Shown piece by piece: positions 1 through 20,952 of a stretch of 57,500 bases of DNA. The DNA comes from Chrysomallon squamiferum (lineage: Eukaryota; Mollusca; Gastropoda; Neomphalida; Peltospiridae), in the NCBI GenBank assembly GCA_012295275.1, contig CM022676.1, positions 6,179,719 to 6,237,218 on the forward strand, in the 5' to 3' direction. Both the position numbers and the translations under genes were made by a program. Below the pieces are notes generated by a model. The model had not been told where the DNA came from, made no database searches, and saw only the letters and a list, made by a program, of their open reading frames with translations. Each line of letters opens with the position of its first letter. Positions within the stretch are counted from its first letter, which is position 1.

Positions 1-9391
<9,391 letters not shown>

Positions 9392-9588
9392 AGTGAAAAC
9401 AAAACAGAAAAGAAAAGAAAAATCTGGAAATTTCGACTGTTGGACTTTCGTGTGTTAGCTTAATAATCTAAGCATGCAGTATTTTACAAATCATTTGTAA
9501 TGATCAGAGCAACGTTATTTCAGATACAAGAATCACTCCCAGATACATTTTAAATTCTCTCTGATTTTAGCTGTAATTCAGATTATAT

Positions 9589-9620
<32 letters not shown>

Positions 9621-12369
9621 CACTCCACAGGTAGAGAATGTAAGAGATATTTAAATTTGAAAATAAAATGTTTATTTTTTTTTTTTTTTTTTTTTTTTTT
9701 GTTATTATTATTAGAAACATTATCATTATGAAAGATATGATTTTTATATTTTAGTTAATTTTAAAATTGTGATTTTTTAAAAAACTTTTTTTTTGTTTCA
9801 TTTTTGGTTTTGTTTTAAACAGCAGTTGTGGAATATAAAAAAAAATTTTTAATTTAAAATTCTGTTGGTATTTGGTATTTGATTCTAATACCTTTATCTT
9901 ATTTTATTCTTCTAGGTTATCTAGAATGTAAGAAATATTTTTTATTTAAATTTATTTTGGGGGGGTATCTAAAAATGAATATTTTCCAATCAGAATTCAA
10001 TTTGTATTTCCTACAACCCCATAATATACAGCAGATATTTTGCAATTTAAATTCTCTGTAAAATACAAACTTTTTTTTTTTGGTTTTAAAATAAAAACTG
10101 CTACCCTAAAAACAAAGTTTAATATTTTAATTATCTATTCTTATGTTAAGCTGGAGATTTTGTATTTTCTTTGTGTACTATTAATAAGAAGCTAATTAAT
10201 GTAAATAGGTTTTGGGATTAATGAATTAATTATAGGTTTTGGGTGTTTTAATACATTTTTAATCAGCTTTGTAAAATAAATATTCAAGTTTTTGCTGAAG
10301 CTTTCCGTTTTAAAAATAAACATTAATCCCTATTTTTATCATAGATAATGAAATAATTACGTCATTGTTCTAAAACATGGAGTCTTTTGTCCAGTTTTTG
10401 TAACATTTAATCTCTTGGCTTCTGATTTTTTATTTATTGTTGATTGGTTTAATGTTAAAGAGTCTGGAAATTAGTTTTATTTTTAATTACTTGCAAAACT
10501 GAAAAATGAAAACAGAATAGGTTGGCATTTAAATTTGTCTTGCTAATGTGCTAGAAATAATATTACTGTTTTATTTTAGTTTATTATCTTTTTAAAATTT
10601 ATTGTTTTTTAGAATTAGAATATTTTTCAAGTATTTAAAATATAAATGGCATTTTGTAGGATTTTGGATCAAGTTTATTTTTTTTTTGCTAAAATTTTAA
10701 TGTTTTTCATAGATTGATTATTATTTTCTTTAACCGTCTTTAGAAGATGGTGGCTGTAATATTTTAGCTTAATTAATTATATTAATTATTCATAAATGTA
10801 TCCATAAATAAATCACTTCTGTGTGATAATTTTGTTTTTAATCATAGAAATTTATAAAACATATATAATGATTTTAAGCAAACAATAAACCGTGAATTCA
10901 GAAAAAGATGATTCTGAGCTTACAGAAAAAAAAAAAAAAAAAAAATTTCTATTACAGACAAGGTATATTCATCTATATCTGCTAATATGGTTTTAAACTG
11001 GGGTTTGGTGTATTAGTTTTAAAAAGACAGAAATTTTTTTTTTTGTCTAACATCTAGCCAGAAATTTTATTTCAATTTAGAACTGAAAACAATGTTTGCT
11101 TGGTTTATACAGATTATGAAAATTATTAAACTATTTATATTCATCTGCATAGAGCTTGAAATATTAAGTCAGTGTTTAATAGAAGAAAATATAATTTCGT
11201 TAAGTTTTTTTTATTTTATGTTTTGTTTCTATATTTTATCTTTTCTGTTAGGTTAATGGTCAATGCAAGGTTAAGAAGTAAGTGTAGGGCAGACAATACA
11301 TTTAATATTAATCAGTGGTGTAACAATAAATGTATAAATTATTACCATTATAGTAAAATAAATAAGGAAAATTTTACATGTTATAAATGAAACATGTTGC
11401 TTAAAGAAAATTATTTATCTTTTTTTCCATACGGTTTTGTAAAAATTTTATTTTTCTAATTTCTTTTTCTTTTGTTCTTTATTTTATTTTAAAATTTTTG
11501 TTTGGGTAGGGCTTGTGTTTGTTTTGAGGTTTTGTTTTGTGTGTATGTATGTATGTATGTGTGTGTGTGTGTGTGTGTTGGAGATGGTGGTTAGAAAGAG
11601 CAGCAGTCTTCAAACTATGTGGTATGTGCTGTCTGACATTTCCATGAACCAGTCTTAACAGACAAGCAAAGTAGTGTTGATTATTCTTTATCCTTGAATT
11701 TCTCTATAAACATTTTTCATTTCAAGATGATGATTGAATAAGACAAATATTAACTGGACAATTTTAAGATTTTAATTAGCATTTCTATTCTATTGAATTA
11801 ACATTTGAATTCAGGTCTTTTTTTTGTTTTTACCAGTGCATGACAAAAAAAAAAAAAAAAATAATAAATAAAAATCGTTTGAAGATTACTGATCTATATT
11901 TTGAAATAGAAAAATATTTTTGTTTTTTTTTTTTTGCCCCCCCCTCCATTATGTGTAAATAGAAATAATATATTGTGGAGTTTTTTTTTTACATTAATGT
12001 ACGTTATTAGTGAATACTTGTATAACCAGGACACATAGCATCAGTTTGTCTCTCACTTTATATACCCCGTGACAAAATATTTTTTAAATTTAATTTTGAA
12101 ATAGTGGTGAAATTGTTATGAGCTAATAGTCGGTGACCAAAAAAAAAAAAAATTGGAGTTCAACATTAAAAAAAAAAAAAAAGATGAAGAAAATATGTAA
12201 TTTCTTCTTTAATAGTTTGTATATTTTTAAAATCTTGTGTGCCGTTTGATTCTGTATTGTAAAAAAGTTCACTGATGTAATATCAGTTGTAATCTGTAAT
12301 TTTTTTTTTTTTTTTTTTTTTCACCCTTTGAAATTTGGTTTAATTCAAATACAGTGATTCCTTGAATCG

Positions 12370-12510
12370 CATGGACCATTAAGATTTCACTGAGGTCACT
12401 AAAGGAATCATCTAAGTGATAGGTCACTAAGGGATCAGCTAAATGTTATAGGTCACTGAATGTTCATCTAAATGACAGGTCACTGGATGTTCATCTAAGA
12501 GATAGATCAA
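12370..12510. repeat. Minisatellite, about 32-bp unit, four copies
   Basis: Four diverged units carry TAGGTCACTAAGGGATCA or AGGTCACTGGATGTTCATCT. The sequence is non-coding and lies in the intergenic region. Confidence 0.75.
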
Positions 12511-14609
12511 TAAGAAAAAAATACTTTTGAACTTAAATTTAAAAGAAAATACTTGAGAACTGAAAAATTTCCAGGGTTCCAGTAAATGTTTGGGGAAGAC
12601 AACTCTGTTCTTCTAAGAAATAAAACACTATTTATGAACACCATGAATCAGTCTATGGTCCATTGTAATCAAGGATTCACTGTTTCTTTGCTACTAGAGA
12701 AAAATATTTACTTGTTGGAGTGTGAATATATGATATTTTTTATCACTATTGTACTGCTTTTTTTAATTTTAGAATCTTTTTATATCAGTCTATTCAACCA
12801 GATATCATATTTTGTTTCCTTAACATTTTAATAATAATAATAATAGCCTGTTTAATTAGCAAAAGGATTATTTTTTTTTCTTCTAATTTCTTCATGGTTT
12901 GCTTCGTTGCTATGGATACGGAGAGATTTGGGGTGGTTTGTTTAAATACATGAAAAGCTGTTAGAAAATGGGAGTTTTAATAAAATGCAAGACAGTTGTG
13001 TAATTTTAAAATGTAATAATTAATTAAAAGTATTAGTGAGGTGAAGGTAAATATATTATTAAAAAACAAAATGTTAAAATTAATATTTAAAAAAATGAAA
13101 TGTTAGCAGAAAAATGGTCATTTTTAAATACATCATAAGGTATATAATATTAACATTAATTTTAAATAATTTTATAATCTACATTTATTAGTACATTGTG
13201 AAATGTATGTTTTTCAAGGCCATGAAATAATATTACTTGAATATAAAATGATAGTGGAATATTGCATGAAACAGTGCCATGTTATATAATGTAGAATTTA
13301 AATTTACAAAAAATAATTAAATATGTAAATAAATAAACAACAATTTTAGTCAGAGGGCATTAAAAAAAATGAATAAATTCAAACTTGGCAGCTACAGAAA
13401 ATCAACAGGTTTTTTAAATATTTAAGGTTTTTATTTTGCAATGAATTAAATAAGATTTATTTTAACGTAATAAATTTTAATGATCGGCATTATTTACTTT
13501 TATTAGTTTTTAATGTTAAAAATAGGCAGCTCAAATTGACAAATTAAATGTTAAGTAAGGGTTAAGTACGAGTTTTTTTATTTTATTTATTTATATATTT
13601 AATCAGTGATCAGTTATCTAAAATTTAAAGATTTAAAACTAATTTTTGTCAAGCTGAAATGATTCGAAAAAGAAGAGATAGAGATGTTCACGAAACATGG
13701 CATAATTATGTACATGAAAAAAAAAATGAAAATGACTTCATGGTCCAGTGCATTGCCCAGGTATTTTTTTATTTGTTAACAGGTATATTAAGAATAAAAA
13801 TGATGCCATGCCTATATGTAACTGTTTTTTTTTTTCTAATACAAGTTCAGAGATTTGGCATCATTCATACAAAATGTAACCATGTTACTTTGAAAATAGT
13901 TTTAACAAATTTTATTTTTTTATTTCTTTATGTCTGTGTGCAGATACTTAAAACGCACATAAAGATGCATGGACGGAAGGACATGCACATGAAAATGCAA
14001 GGACGCACAGACATTTTTTGAATTCCATAAACTGGGTGTTGTATTTCATCATAATTAATTTCAATGCCTTTTTTTTTTTTTATTTTAAGGGAATTATAAC
14101 TGTGGCTTTGTTGGTTAGGTTGAAAAAAGACATTGAATGTCATATTTGTAATATTTGGTACCTAAAAATAAAAATAAAACAGAGAACCATACATGTGGCT
14201 TTTCATGTAGATAGATATATCCATGTTACATTTTTGTTGACTTTTTTTGGCAGGCAGAGATAATTATAGTGCTATGGAAAACTTATTTTCCTAATAAAGG
14301 TTTTTAATCTGAAGATATTGTTTTTTTTTTTTTTTTTGTTCTTTAATGGCCGTTTTACATATACTAATTAAATTTGTAAATAAGAATATATATGTATATA
14401 GTCTTAATAATACGTCTTGTTTTGTTTAAACATTTCTTTTTCCACAAAATTTTTGGTATTTCTTTCAGTCTGTTAACAGGTTCCTATATGATTATATCTG
14501 ACAAGTCTTGTTCAGTATATGTTTATAATGTGCTCATTGATCTATTTCACAATCCAACTAGTGTTCCATGATGATCAAATCTCTTCCTGCCTGGATAAAA
14601 GCGAATCTT

Positions 14610-14690
14610 GTTGCCAGCAAATAAAAGAATGCTTGCTGCTAGCCTATGAAGCAGTAGCAGTAAATTTTGTTGTTTTTTGAAAATTACCCA
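14610..14690 (+). mobile_element. Fragment of a mollusc SINE-like repeat
   Basis: ATGCTTGCTGCTAGCCTATG followed by AAGCAGTAGCAGTAAATTTT resembles, from memory, the 'CTTGCTGCTAAT ... AGCCCATGAAGT ... GGGTTTCC' module of a dispersed repeat common in marine mollusc genomes. Related modules are at 37631-37712 and 44575-44657. No ends or target-site duplications can be defined. Confidence 0.4.
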
Positions 14691-15375
14691 AGTTTATTTT
14701 CTCTTGCCTAAATCCATTTATTTCCTTTTATAAACCCTATTTTTTTTCTTTCTTTCTTATTTTTCATTAAACCCGTTATTTTTGCCATACACACAATAAA
14801 AATTTAAAAAACTGGTTTCACCATAAGTAATTTGTTTAAACAAGCATTCTGGGGTACCACAGTATCATGGTACTTAACTATTTGAAAGAAATATACTTAC
14901 ATATATGAAGGTAAATATACTTCAATATGCATTTTTTTACTGTATCTGCATCACATCCATGCCAAAGTGTTGACAAATAAATGCAGTTAAAACATTAATT
15001 AAAACAGTTTATGAAAGAACACCATAGCACTGGCTTCCATCCATTCAAGGGAGGTAACCACGATATCACAGTAAATCAATGTTAGTAATGTCTAGTAAAC
15101 AAAATTCAACACAAGAACAAAGATAATTCAACTTGAAATGTTTTGTTTTTGATTTGAAGTCAGATAACTATCAGAGCAGAATTGTATGTGTGTATGGTAA
15201 GTACTGAGGCTATTATTTATAAGCATGGAGGGGCTGTCGGTGAAATCATACTCTGTAATTTTATAACCAAACAGTAAAGCTCTAAATGTGTACCCCAAAA
15301 TTTTGACATTTCTTCAAAATAATCCACCGCCAAAACAGCATGTTGTCTGTCTTCACATTTCTGTTAGTAAACCTG

Positions 15376-15390
15376 CCACAAGGGGGCGCC
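15376..15390 (+). promoter_or_regulatory. CTCF-like binding motif
   Basis: CCACAAGGGGGCGCC differs from the canonical CTCF core CCACYAGGGGGCGC at one position. It stands out in an otherwise AT-rich convergent intergenic region. Function is inferred from the motif only. Confidence 0.45.
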
Positions 15391-16113
15391 TTGCAGGCTT
15401 AAACCGCGAACTTGTAAATGCCATGTTACCATAGATACCGCGAGCAAGGAGTATACTCATAAATTAACTAGTCTTTCTTTTTTTTTTTTCCACATAAAAA
15501 AACCACACACACACACACACATATATATTTCTTTTTTAAGCTAATTTTATTTAATTTTAAATTTTTATTTATTACTGTTACTGTTATTACTACAACTTCA
15601 CATCAATGTGTGATCAATCATTCACTGAAAATAAATAACATGAACCAGTGTTAATTAATTCTAAAACATTTATTTCAGAACGTGAAAATATGAATGAATT
15701 ACAGAAGTATGACATTTAAAAAATAAAGAGCATAATTCGTGATGCAAAAATACACAAAATAAACTTTTTGAGGAAGGGTGGTTTGAAAGAATAATCCATT
15801 TATGACAAGCAGGTAAAACAAGTAAAAAAAACAAACAAAAATCAGTATTTTAAAAACAAAACTGAATGATACGGTTAGAAGTTTCTCAAAAGTGAATTAT
15901 TTTCTGCATTTTTTTGTATACCAAAATATTTCCCATGTTAGACATATATTAAATTATTTTTGCAATGGAATAAAAGTAAATTATTTTCCTCACATAACAA
16001 AATTACATTCCCATCTCTTAGAAATGCTGCTATGATTTTTACACATAAGAATGCTACCTCAAAGACACAAACAAAACAAAAATTTTTTTTTTTTTAAAAA
16101 TCAGATGTTAGGT

Positions 16114-16119
16114 TTTATT
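16114..16119 (-). terminator. Candidate poly(A) signal of U2AF1
   Basis: AATAAA on the minus strand, about 160 bases past the U2AF1 stop codon. Such hexamers are frequent by chance in this AT-rich sequence, so the site is tentative. Confidence 0.4.
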
Positions 16120-16278
16120 ATTAAACAAATGAAAAAAAAAAATTAAAATAAAAGTCATCCTCAAGTTTTTCACAATTAAAAAAGGGAAATGAGACCCAAG
16201 ATGGAAAATGAAACATTTCAAAGATTATTTTCAACTGACATTTTTTTTTTTTTTTTTTTTTTTTTTTGGTTATTTTCG

Positions 16279-16411
16279 TCAGTATCGTCCATGACGGTCT
16301 CTTGAGCGCGACCTTCGTCGGTCCCGGCTCCGTGACCTTGACCTCCGATCTCTGCTTCTCGACCTTCTTCTGTCTATCTCTCGCCTTGTAGGTGGTGATC
16401 GCGACTTAGAT
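16279..16411 (-). CDS. U2AF1: U2AF1 exon 8, RS domain and stop
   Basis: It encodes [20 protein letters not shown] and a further run of RS/RD dipeptides ending RDRHGRY and TGA. GC content is clearly higher than the surroundings. There is no polyglycine stretch, unlike vertebrate U2AF1. Confidence 0.96.
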
Positions 16412-16681
16412 CTGAAAACAAAGACAAGGTAAAACAAATCAGGCGATTGTCACTTTTAGACTTTGTATCATGTAATCTTTTTTAATTTTTTCTCTCAAGT
16501 ATTTAGGGTTTAATTTCAAGTATTATTTTTAATTGTGTCTGCTAGATATTATTTAAATTTTTTAGGAAAGGCTCCATAAATGTGAATACAATTCAACAGA
16601 TACTTAACAGTTAACAAATGAACTGTTTAATGTATTTGTTTCAAGTATGAATGTGTGGGGGAGAGATTGAGAGAGAGAGAG

Positions 16682-16738
<57 letters not shown>

Positions 16739-17289
16739 CAGTCAGTGAAGGAGGGATAAAAATTGAATAATAGAGTAAAGGACAGATAAAGAGAGACAGA
16801 CTGAATGAGACTGAGTAAAAGAAGGGATGAGACAGACACAGAAAATGAAGAAGACAGAGATATCCAAGTTTTGTGTTTGTAAATCTTAACAAACTTCTCC
16901 AGTCCTGCAATTCCTGGGCCCTCACAGATTTCAAAAATTTATAGTCCCGATGGCCGTGAATGTCACGTTAATATCCCGAAAATCTTCTTTTTGTCTTAAT
17001 TTACGTAACTGAAACATACACAGAGTCAATGGGGGAAAAAACAAAATAAAAATAGAATAGAATAAAACTAATTCCTGCCTGTACCGTTTCTTTCTTCTTC
17101 TGCCATAGAGTTCTCGTCTGAGTTCTCTTGATATAGGCTTCAAGTGCATGAAGTTGCAAAAACCACCTCTAGTGCATTCACTGAAAATTTTCAATCATTT
17201 GTAATACAAAAACGTCATCAGAATCCTAATGCTTTTCAAAAGTTGGGAGTTTCTTGTTTAGAAACTGAACACATTTATATCATACACTG

Positions 17290-17323
<34 letters not shown>

Positions 17324-20300
17324 AATCCTTCGATCCCTGATGTATATAATGATGATCTAGGCTTCAAAGTGCCCAGAAAAAAAAAAAATAATAAAATAAA
17401 AAGTAAAAAAATTAATTTGTTCAGTTTTTAAATCTGTGGTTGGTTAAAATAAAATACAAAGGAATAGCCTGGCCTGTTTAGTGGTCAACTGGAATAGTGG
17501 TCCAGCATGCTTGACCACTAACGAGGCCAGGGCAGTTCTAAGGATTAAACAAAAAGAAGTAAAAAAAAAAAATAAATAAAAAAAAAAATAAATAAATAAA
17601 TAAATAGAAGAAAAAAAAAAAAAAAAAAAAAAAAATTAAATTAAAAAGATATCTTTTCTTTGAAGAAAAAATAAAACAAAAACCCACCAAAATAATATAA
17701 ATTTTAAAAAAATGACACAAACAAAATTTCGTAAAATAAAAAATTAAAAAATAACTAACTATACCACCCGAGACATTTTTTTGTCCTCAGTGATCTGTAA
17801 CTTCAACAACACCAAAACACACACACACATATATAATAAAAAAAATAAAAAAACAACAGACATGACAAAACAGAAAGCCTAAGAACAAGACATTTACTGC
17901 ACTATCTACCATCATACCCCATCTCATACTGTCTGCAACAAGCTTCTCGGAAATCAGTCACAGGAGAGAGTTCAGCGTGGATTGGTCGGCCATTAAACCA
18001 CCGATTGTTCAAATCTGCGACAGCTTTTTCAGCATCCTCTTCGTAACGATACTGAAATATAAATTATTTATGATTAACTTATATTAAAAGATTTATAATT
18101 ATTTAATTTTTAATAAAAAAATTTTAATAAATACCTGTAATATTTCTAATAACGGTTAATGGATATCTAACATTTTAACTTCTACAATGATAGAAACTGA
18201 TTACTATGATAATAAATTATTTTTACTGATTAGGAGCAATATATATTTTTTTATACGCCTTCTCATATACAGGACAATGTGAAAAAGATCAGTGTGTACA
18301 CAACTGAGAACAGATCCTGAAACCATCCATGTGAGGCAAGAACTCTAACCAATGACCTAAAGTCTATTCTTTTCTCCATGTTAAAATATTATACATAAAG
18401 CCCATTCTTTTTGCTATGTTAAAACATTTATACATTACACTTTAATCCAACAGCATTTTTATCAACTGTATAATGTCCTCAAACACTATTCATAACACTT
18501 CTGTCATCAAGGGCAATTATTATGAATAATTGAAAAATAGAATTTATAATCATCAAAAAAAAAAAAAAAAAGTAATAAATTAAAATAATTCACTGGACTG
18601 CTGAATACTGATAGACAGTAGTGCATGAGAAATAATGGAACGAAAAATGGAACTGTCATAACAAGAAAAAAAATAAATAAATAAAAAAATATATATATAT
18701 ATATAATAATTTAAAAAAATTAAAAGGAAGGTATTTGCAGTTAACACATTGAACCAAGACAAACAATAATCCACTGCAACAATGCAACCCAAAGTACAGA
18801 TACATGATGTAATTTTCTCAAAAGATCAGTTTATAAAATTAATTTTTTATTTTAAAAAGTCACTGTACCTTGACGTAGACGTTGCCAACAAGATGGTCAC
18901 CAAGGTTGTCACAAACATTCATCTCTTCAATTTCACCATACTGAAAAAAATAAAAATAATATAATAATAAAAAAAAAAATATATATATATATAAAAATAG
19001 AATATACATCATATTCATTATCACAATATCAATATATATTTCTTAAATGTTTTTTTTAAAAACACAGCTAGAACTCTTTATAAAACAGAATGAAATTTCT
19101 CTCCATTTCAAAAAATTACTCTTCATTTTGTTTTTCAAGGAAAAATATCTAAATCCTTTCATGAAATGACTGAAGCAAATTATTTAATATTAAATCCTTA
19201 CCTTCTTTGATTCCATTAAATTAAAAAAAAAATTTACATATATATTTAAATCCACTCATAAAATTATAAAATAAACTTATAAACTGGATTTAATCTGGTC
19301 TATTTTTTAAAACTGTTATAACAGTTTTAATAAATAACTGAGATGTATTTATGGTACATTTTATCCTATATAATTAATATTAAATGGGCTGATAATACTT
19401 TAATTTATAATTACACAGTCATCTTACAAGATAACATACTTCATAGCTTAATTAGACGGTAATATTTTACTTCATGATTTGATCATAAAGCCATATTTTA
19501 CATATTTGCTCAATTTCAAGGTAATATTTTAAACTATATCTTTATTATAAAGTAATATTTGCTTCAGTGCTTCATTATAAGAATATTTTACATCATGGAA
19601 TGATTGTAAGGTCTCTGCTTCATTGTAATGTAACAATTCTATGAATAACAAATAACAAATCTGCATCTTGCGCTGATTAACTCAAAAATATAAAAAAATA
19701 AAAAGTCCTGAAAGCACAATAAACTTCTTAATAACAGACTTATATCATCAGCTGTTATCACACACATATAATTTATCAGACCTGTAACTAAAAGAAATCT
19801 TCTGTGTTTTATTAATAACCTTTACGTTCAAAGGATACGCCAGTTATACCATTCAAAAACACAATATACCTGTTAAAAAGTTTCTGCTGAAATTTAATTT
19901 GCTGTTATTAAGTAAAAATCTATGGTTTTACGAATCATTTTCTAGGAGAACAAAACATTTATTGTTTTATATACTGTTTGCAGTACCCAGATGATATTCA
20001 AAACCTAATTTTTAACTATCGTAAGTTTTAAACATCTGACACATTAACTGATAACTATTATTCAAAAATTACTAAGGAAATCTGGTTATTTAAAATAAAA
20101 ATTAATATAATAATAATAATAATGTACGATATTTTATTTTTTTAACCAAACCAATAAAAAAAACCCATTCTAATTTATAATTACATTTGTGAAATCAAAA
20201 ATCTGTGTAAAACATTTAAAAAAACAAATTAAATTTTAAAAAATCTTTGGATTCTTAAATATATGTCCAAAACAATTTTAGTAGATAAATATTCAAATTA

Positions 20301-20916
20301 CTTATTAACATTATTTTTTTTTTGTCAGGCAACAAATATGAATAAAACAGAACAGAAAACGTTACAGATCATATATACTGTACATATTTTTAGTTACAAA
20401 TGAAACGCTAGATGTATTATGAACTTTGCCATTCTTAAATTATAACAACCATGACACAAAAATCTACATTTCCAGAACCAACCAGTTCTCACTGAAAAAT
20501 AAAACTGTGTAAACACATCCTCCTTATGAACCAATTACCAGAACTGAGATAGAAACAGAAAAACCCAAACAAAGATTAAAAAACAAACAAAACGTACGTC
20601 AGATGAACATCAAGCTGCACATTCTTTTTTTTTTTTCTTTATCTGAAGATATACATGTGCTCATTTTTCTTTTTTATATATATATATATATATACACACA
20701 GTACAAATTATTTTTACAACAACGGTGCAGTCCAGAGCATATTAGGAGGTCAGTTTATAGGACTGAAATAAAGATGATGTAACCAGATACCTTTTCCATT
20801 TCAACATAAACCTCTTCAAAGAATTCATCGTAGTGCTGTTGTATTTCAAACTCATCCATTTGGACTACAATGAAGCAGGAAACAGTGTTTATTCACATTT
20901 GACCAAGTTGCACAAA

Positions 20917-20952
<36 letters not shown>

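Larger units (their letters stand above)
9392..16278. other. Convergent intergenic region between ETHE1 and U2AF1
   Basis: About 6.9 kb between the two stop codons, including both 3' UTRs. No conserved protein is recognised; open frames such as 13659-14021 are AT-rich and lack splice context or family resemblance. Contents: homopolymer runs, a (GTAT/GT)n tract near 11540-11578, a 32-bp tandem repeat at 12370-12510, a GGACATGCACATGAAAATGC repeat at about 13950-14012, a SINE-like fragment near 14620-14690, and a less AT-rich island at 15190-15480 with a CTCF-like site. Confidence 0.6.

Noticed and set aside
13659-14021. 120-codon open frame, MIRKRRDRDVHETWHNYVHE...
   Set aside because: AT-rich composition, part of it in a short tandem repeat, no recognised domain and no splice partners.
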